Positions 61,790 through 64,000 of a stretch of 64,000 nucleotides of DNA are shown here, piece by piece. The stretch comes from an uncultured Oscillospiraceae bacterium. GTDB taxonomy: Bacteria; Bacillota; Clostridia; Oscillospirales; Oscillospiraceae. Numbering within the stretch: the stretch's first letter is position 1; the number at the start of each line of letters is the position of its first letter. Under the pieces are notes generated by a model that was not told where the DNA came from, ran no database searches, and saw only the letters and a program-made list of their open reading frames with translations. Both the position numbers and the translations under genes were made by a program. Location of the stretch: contig CAKTRT010000001.1 of assembly GCA_934597535.1 (NCBI GenBank), positions 17,524 to 81,523 of the forward strand, read 5' to 3'.

Positions 61790-61979
61790 CGCCTCCTCCT
61801 GTGGCTTTTCTGCGCGGGTCGGACGGCTTTTCCGCGTTTTCCGGGATCGCCCATGAGCGCCCGAACCGGGACGCGCCGGGAATCCGCCCCTCGGCGCAAT
61901 ACTGGTTGACCCGCCGCTCTGACACGCCCCAACGGTAGGACGCCTCCCGAATGGAGATATAGCCCTTGATCCCGTTCAT
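61770..61979 (-). CDS. Small HTH (excisionase/MerR-like) DNA-binding protein
   Basis: 69 residues from the ATG 7 bases after GGAGG. A winged-HTH of the excisionase type: GYISIREASYRWGVSERRVNQYCAEGRIPGA..FGRSWAIP. The C-terminal part is basic and unstructured. First gene of the sigma operon; may be an accessory regulator or a remnant of the neighbouring mobile element. Confidence 0.8.
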   Translation of the reverse strand: MNGIKGYISIREASYRWGVSERRVNQYCAEGRIPGASRFGRSWAIPENAEKPSDPRRKATGGGDGYGFR

Positions 61980-62015
61980 ACCGCACCTCCGCATGGATAA
62001 TACTCAACACGATAC

Positions 62016-62044
62016 ATTATATACGAATATCCGAAGAAACACAA
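62016..62044 (-). promoter_or_regulatory. Promoter of the HTH-sigma-PrsW operon
   Basis: TTGTGT, 17 bp, TATAAT on the minus strand, 37 bp before the HTH gene. A housekeeping promoter, so the sigma operon has basal expression. Confidence 0.7.
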
Positions 62045-62190
62045 GGCATCCGGCGAAGTGTTCAGAAAAAAGTTACGGATAAGGTTGATGTTTTTGGAAA
62101 AATCCTCCGAAATCTGGCCAAAACGCCCTGTTTGGATTGTAGTATGGGTAGAGGGGGAAATACGGGGGTACGAAGTAGTCAGCAAGCACA

Positions 62191-62306
62191 GCAAGCGAGT
62201 ACCCGCTTGCGGATTTTGCGCTGTTCAGGTCCCTTGCCCGAACAGTCAAAATTGCTTGCTGGGGCGCGGGTCTCCGGTGGAGACCTCAAAGCGTGAAACG
62301 CTTTGA
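62191..62306 (+). other. Putative origin of transfer (oriT) region
   Basis: Four hairpins in a row, just upstream of mobC: GCAAGCG/CGCTTGC (62191-62210), CTGTTC/GAACAG (62221-62245), GGTCTCC/GGAGACC (62269-62285) and TCAAAGCG/CGCTTTGA (62286-62306). Inverted repeats immediately 5' of mobC and relaxase genes are where oriT lies in MOBP elements. Exact nic site not identifiable by eye. Confidence 0.6.
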
Positions 62307-62364
62307 AGCGCCGACCGAGCCGACAGGCGAGACCCCAGACCCTTATAAGAAACGGAGGCTGCCC

Positions 62365-62694
62365 ATGGCAAACCGAAAGCGGAATATCCAAATGAAATTC
62401 TATGTTACGGAGGACGAAAAACGGCTCATAGACGAGAAAATGAGCCAGCTCCCCACACGCAGATATGGTGCCTACCTCCGCAAGATGGCGATTGACGGAT
62501 ATATCATCTATACGGACACCGCAGATATCAAGGCATTTACCAAAGAGCTTTCCGCCATTGGTCGAAATATCAACCAGATTGCCAAGCGGATCAACGCCGG
62601 AGGCCCTGCGTATCAGTCCGACATGGACGAGATACGGGAGAGGCTGGACGAGATATGGCAGTTACAAAGACGCATCCTATCAAGCGGGCGCTGA
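62365..62694 (+). CDS. mobC: MobC-like relaxosome protein
   Basis: 109 residues from the ATG after ACGGAGG. A ribbon-helix-helix-type N-terminus (KRNIQMKFYVTEDEKRLIDEKMSQLPTRRYGAYLRKMAIDG) and the C-terminal GRNINQIAKRINAGGPAYQSDMDEIRERLDEIW are the conserved MobC parts. It assists nicking at oriT. Overlaps the relaxase start by 40 bp. Confidence 0.9.
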   Translation: MANRKRNIQMKFYVTEDEKRLIDEKMSQLPTRRYGAYLRKMAIDGYIIYTDTADIKAFTKELSAIGRNINQIAKRINAGGPAYQSDMDEIRERLDEIWQLQRRILSSGR

Positions 62695-63479
62695 AAGCGG
62701 CCATTGACTATATCTGCAACCCGGAAAAGACGGACGGAAAGCTGCCTGTTTCTTCCTATGGCTGCGCCGCCGAGACTGCGGATATCGAATTTGCCTGGAC
62801 CCGCCGCCACGCCATCGACAAGGGAACGAACCTGGGCCGCCACCTGATCCAAGCCTTTCAGCCTGGGGAGGTCACGCCGGAGCAGGCCCATGAGATCGGC
62901 ATGGAGCTGGCAAGGGAGATCCTGGGCGGCAGGTATGAGTTTGTCCTGACCACCCACATAGACCGGGATCACGTCCATAACCACCTGATTTTCAATGCCG
63001 TCAGCTTTGCGGATCATAAGCACTACCATTCCAACAAGCGCAGCTATCACTTCATCCGCCGCACCTCAGACCGGCTCTGCAAGGAGCACGGCCTGTCCAT
63101 CATCGTTCCCGGACAGGACAAGGGCAAAAGCTACATCGAGCATCAGGCGGAGCGAGCCGGCACCAGCTATAAGGCGAAGCTGCGCGCCGCCATCGACCGG
63201 CTGCTGCCCGGCTGTCATGATTTGGAGGAGCTGCTGGTGCGGTTGCAGCGGGAGGGCTATGAGCTCATCCTGCCGCTCTCGTCCAGCCAGCCGTTTGCCT
63301 GTGAGAGCGTCGCCCGGTCAAGCAGCAGCGCATACAGCAGCCTCGCCGTTTGGGTCAGGTCTGCTTGCAGCAGAAAACGGGGATATGGCAGATACGGCGG
63401 CAGCCGGGTATCCGCTCTCATGTACTCAGTGATGGAATGTCACCTTCTTCGCGGGAATCAGGGGTATCAAGAACCGTGA
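62655..63479 (+). pseudogene. MOBP relaxase, truncated by rearrangement
   Basis: The first about 203 residues (to about 63264) are a genuine MobA/relaxase N-terminal domain: DYICNPEKT with the presumed catalytic Tyr, GRHLIQAFQPGEVTPEQAHEIG, and the metal motif H101-I-D-x2-H106-x-H108-x-H110 followed by FNAVSF. After LQREGYE the protein reads out-of-frame-looking Ser/Arg-rich sequence to a stop at 63479, because the DNA there belongs to an antiparallel gene. Relaxases of this kind are normally 400-550 residues. Probably non-functional or reduced to nicking only. Confidence 0.85.
63257..63421 (-). pseudogene. Replication-initiator-like N-terminal fragment
   Basis: 54 codons from ATG: MRADTRLPPYLPYPRFLLQADLTQTARLL then YALLLDRATLSQANGWLDESGRM, after which the frame stops at the junction with the relaxase. 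The start matches the N-terminal part of RepA-type replication initiator proteins found in clostridial mobile elements (normally over 250 residues). The rest is lost. Recognition is by recall of the family pattern, not by search. Confidence 0.6.
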
Positions 63480-63485
63480 CAGCCC

Positions 63486-63662
63486 TCAGTCGGGCGGTTT
63501 CCAGCGTTTTGACCAGTAATGCGGGCAAAGAACAACGATTGCTCAGAAGCTCTGCTTGCAGCCGTGGATGCAGCCACGGCAAAGGGGATTGTAGGAAATG
63601 CGGTTTTGGCGGTCGAGGAAGAACGACCATTCCAGTCGCCGCTGCTTGTTCATTCTCGGCAT
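63486..63662 (-). pseudogene. Small mobile-element protein with in-frame TGA
   Basis: Starts MPRMNKQRRLEWSFFLDRQ with AGGAG in front, and has three CxxC-type cysteines (CRGC, GCKQSF). A TGA at 63543-63545 stops it after 39 residues; the frame continues AIVVLCPHYWSKRW to a second stop. Related small proteins in clostridial elements read through this point with an Arg codon (CGA to TGA would be a single change). Likely inactivated. Confidence 0.6.
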
Positions 63663-63886
63663 TTTCACGCTCCTATCTGTCGCCAAAGCGTTACACTCCG
63701 GCAGACGGTCAAACTGTAAATCCCGGTATCATTTTCAGACTTTTTTCGCCCTGTGCGCCCCATTTATGGAACGGGCGGTATTGCGGTATGGGTAAGTCTC
63801 TTCGGCACGTTCTGTGCGCTTTCGGGAGGGGGCATTTGCTCCATTTCTGGATTTGAAAACAAATTGTATCTTTTTCGTGCGCTGTA
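63663..63886. other. Non-coding stretch of the mobile element
   Basis: No credible gene on either strand. Composition becomes AT-richer toward the relB promoter. Confidence 0.4.
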
Positions 63887-63915
63887 TTGTATTTCTCGTG
63901 CAGATAGCGTATAAT
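63887..63915 (+). promoter_or_regulatory. relB promoter
   Basis: TTGTAT, 17 bp, TATAAT, 30 bp before the relB ATG. Confidence 0.75.
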
Positions 63916-63944
63916 GATAGTGCCAGTAGAAAGGGGATGATTTC

Positions 63945-64000
63945 ATGGCTGGAACTACAACAAACATCAGCATCCGAATGGACAGCGACCTGAAAGCACA
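63945..64000 (+). CDS. relB: RelB/DinJ-family antitoxin, N-terminal fragment (cut by window edge)
   Basis: Only 18 codons are visible: MAGTTTNISIRMDSDLKA, the ribbon-helix-helix start of RelB/DinJ antitoxins. Ribosome site AAAGGGG. A RelE-type toxin gene would be expected next, beyond the edge. Confidence 0.75.
   Translation, partial: MAGTTTNISIRMDSDLKA

Noticed and set aside
63543-63545. Selenocysteine or programmed recoding at the TGA of the small mobile-element gene
   Set aside because: No SECIS-like hairpin after the codon and the gene lies in a decayed element; a nonsense mutation is simpler.
63350-63856. 168-codon plus-strand frame after the relaxase
   Set aside because: It runs antisense across two recognisable minus-strand remnants and has no start signals or motifs.
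1-64000. tRNA and rRNA genes
   Set aside because: Looked for T-arm-like GGTTCGAATCC motifs and rRNA-like conserved stretches on both strands; none seen by eye.

Overview
The window comes from a high-GC, spore-forming, low-GC-phylum (Firmicutes) gut-type bacterium, most like the Oscillospiraceae/Oscillospirales. The evidence is an alpha/beta-type small acid-soluble spore protein and SpoVAC, strong AGGAGG-type ribosome sites, S-layer-homology surface proteins, ABC sugar uptake with an MsmX-like shared ATPase, and a clostridial-type mobilisable element. Genes are tightly packed in short operons, mostly separated by clear hairpin terminators. I see no rRNA, tRNA or CRISPR array.

Layout. 0-2 kb: minus-strand operon DUF1385 - prmC - recA (recA runs off the left edge). 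2-5.5 kb: lipoprotein - response regulator - histidine kinase. 5.8-10 kb: S-layer phosphodiester-glycosidase-like protein and hemW. 10-12 kb: solitary spoVAC, a membrane protein and an Fe-S uracil-DNA glycosylase. 11.87-15 kb: an ABC importer (TrpXYZ-like) preceded by a Tyr/Phe-rich leader peptide and terminator, i.e. a ribosome-mediated attenuator. 15-19.5 kb: lipoprotein, LUD protein, YitT, and an orphan ParC-like topoisomerase subunit. 19.6-21.4 kb: cobalamin riboswitch controlling a DUF4430 protein and an ECF S component, then an XRE regulator. 21.5-24.3 kb: iscS - iscU - mnmA sulfur-relay operon. 25.4-27 kb: CstA-family transporter. 27.2-33 kb: aspartate-family pathway, thrC-thrH leftward and hom-lysC-asd rightward from overlapping divergent promoters; ThrH probably takes the place of a ThrB homoserine kinase. 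33-40 kb: small Fe-S protein, then a LacI-regulated maltodextrin-type locus (binding protein, two permeases, MalQ). 40-45 kb: radical SAM, DUF5662, SASP, TIGR04255 protein, membrane protein and the MsmX-like ATPase that probably energises the sugar permeases. 45.1-45.7 kb: a MITE-like inverted-repeat element. 45.7-52.4 kb: proS, a second two-component system, two metallophosphoesterases and two small proteins.

52.5-62 kb is the most unusual part: a 2195-residue secreted protein (two parallel beta-helix regions, InlB-type repeats, Cys-rich repeats, three SLH modules) with a small two-TM protein directly upstream. Beyond them lies an operon HTH - ECF-like sigma factor - paralogous two-TM protein - multi-TM protein - PrsW-family intramembrane protease. 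I infer that this is a self-contained sigma/anti-sigma/protease circuit controlling the giant surface protein.

62-64 kb is a decayed integrative mobilisable element: an oriT-like hairpin cluster, mobC, a relaxase truncated by fusion to an antiparallel replication-protein remnant, a small gene with an in-frame stop, and the beginning of a relB antitoxin at the right edge.
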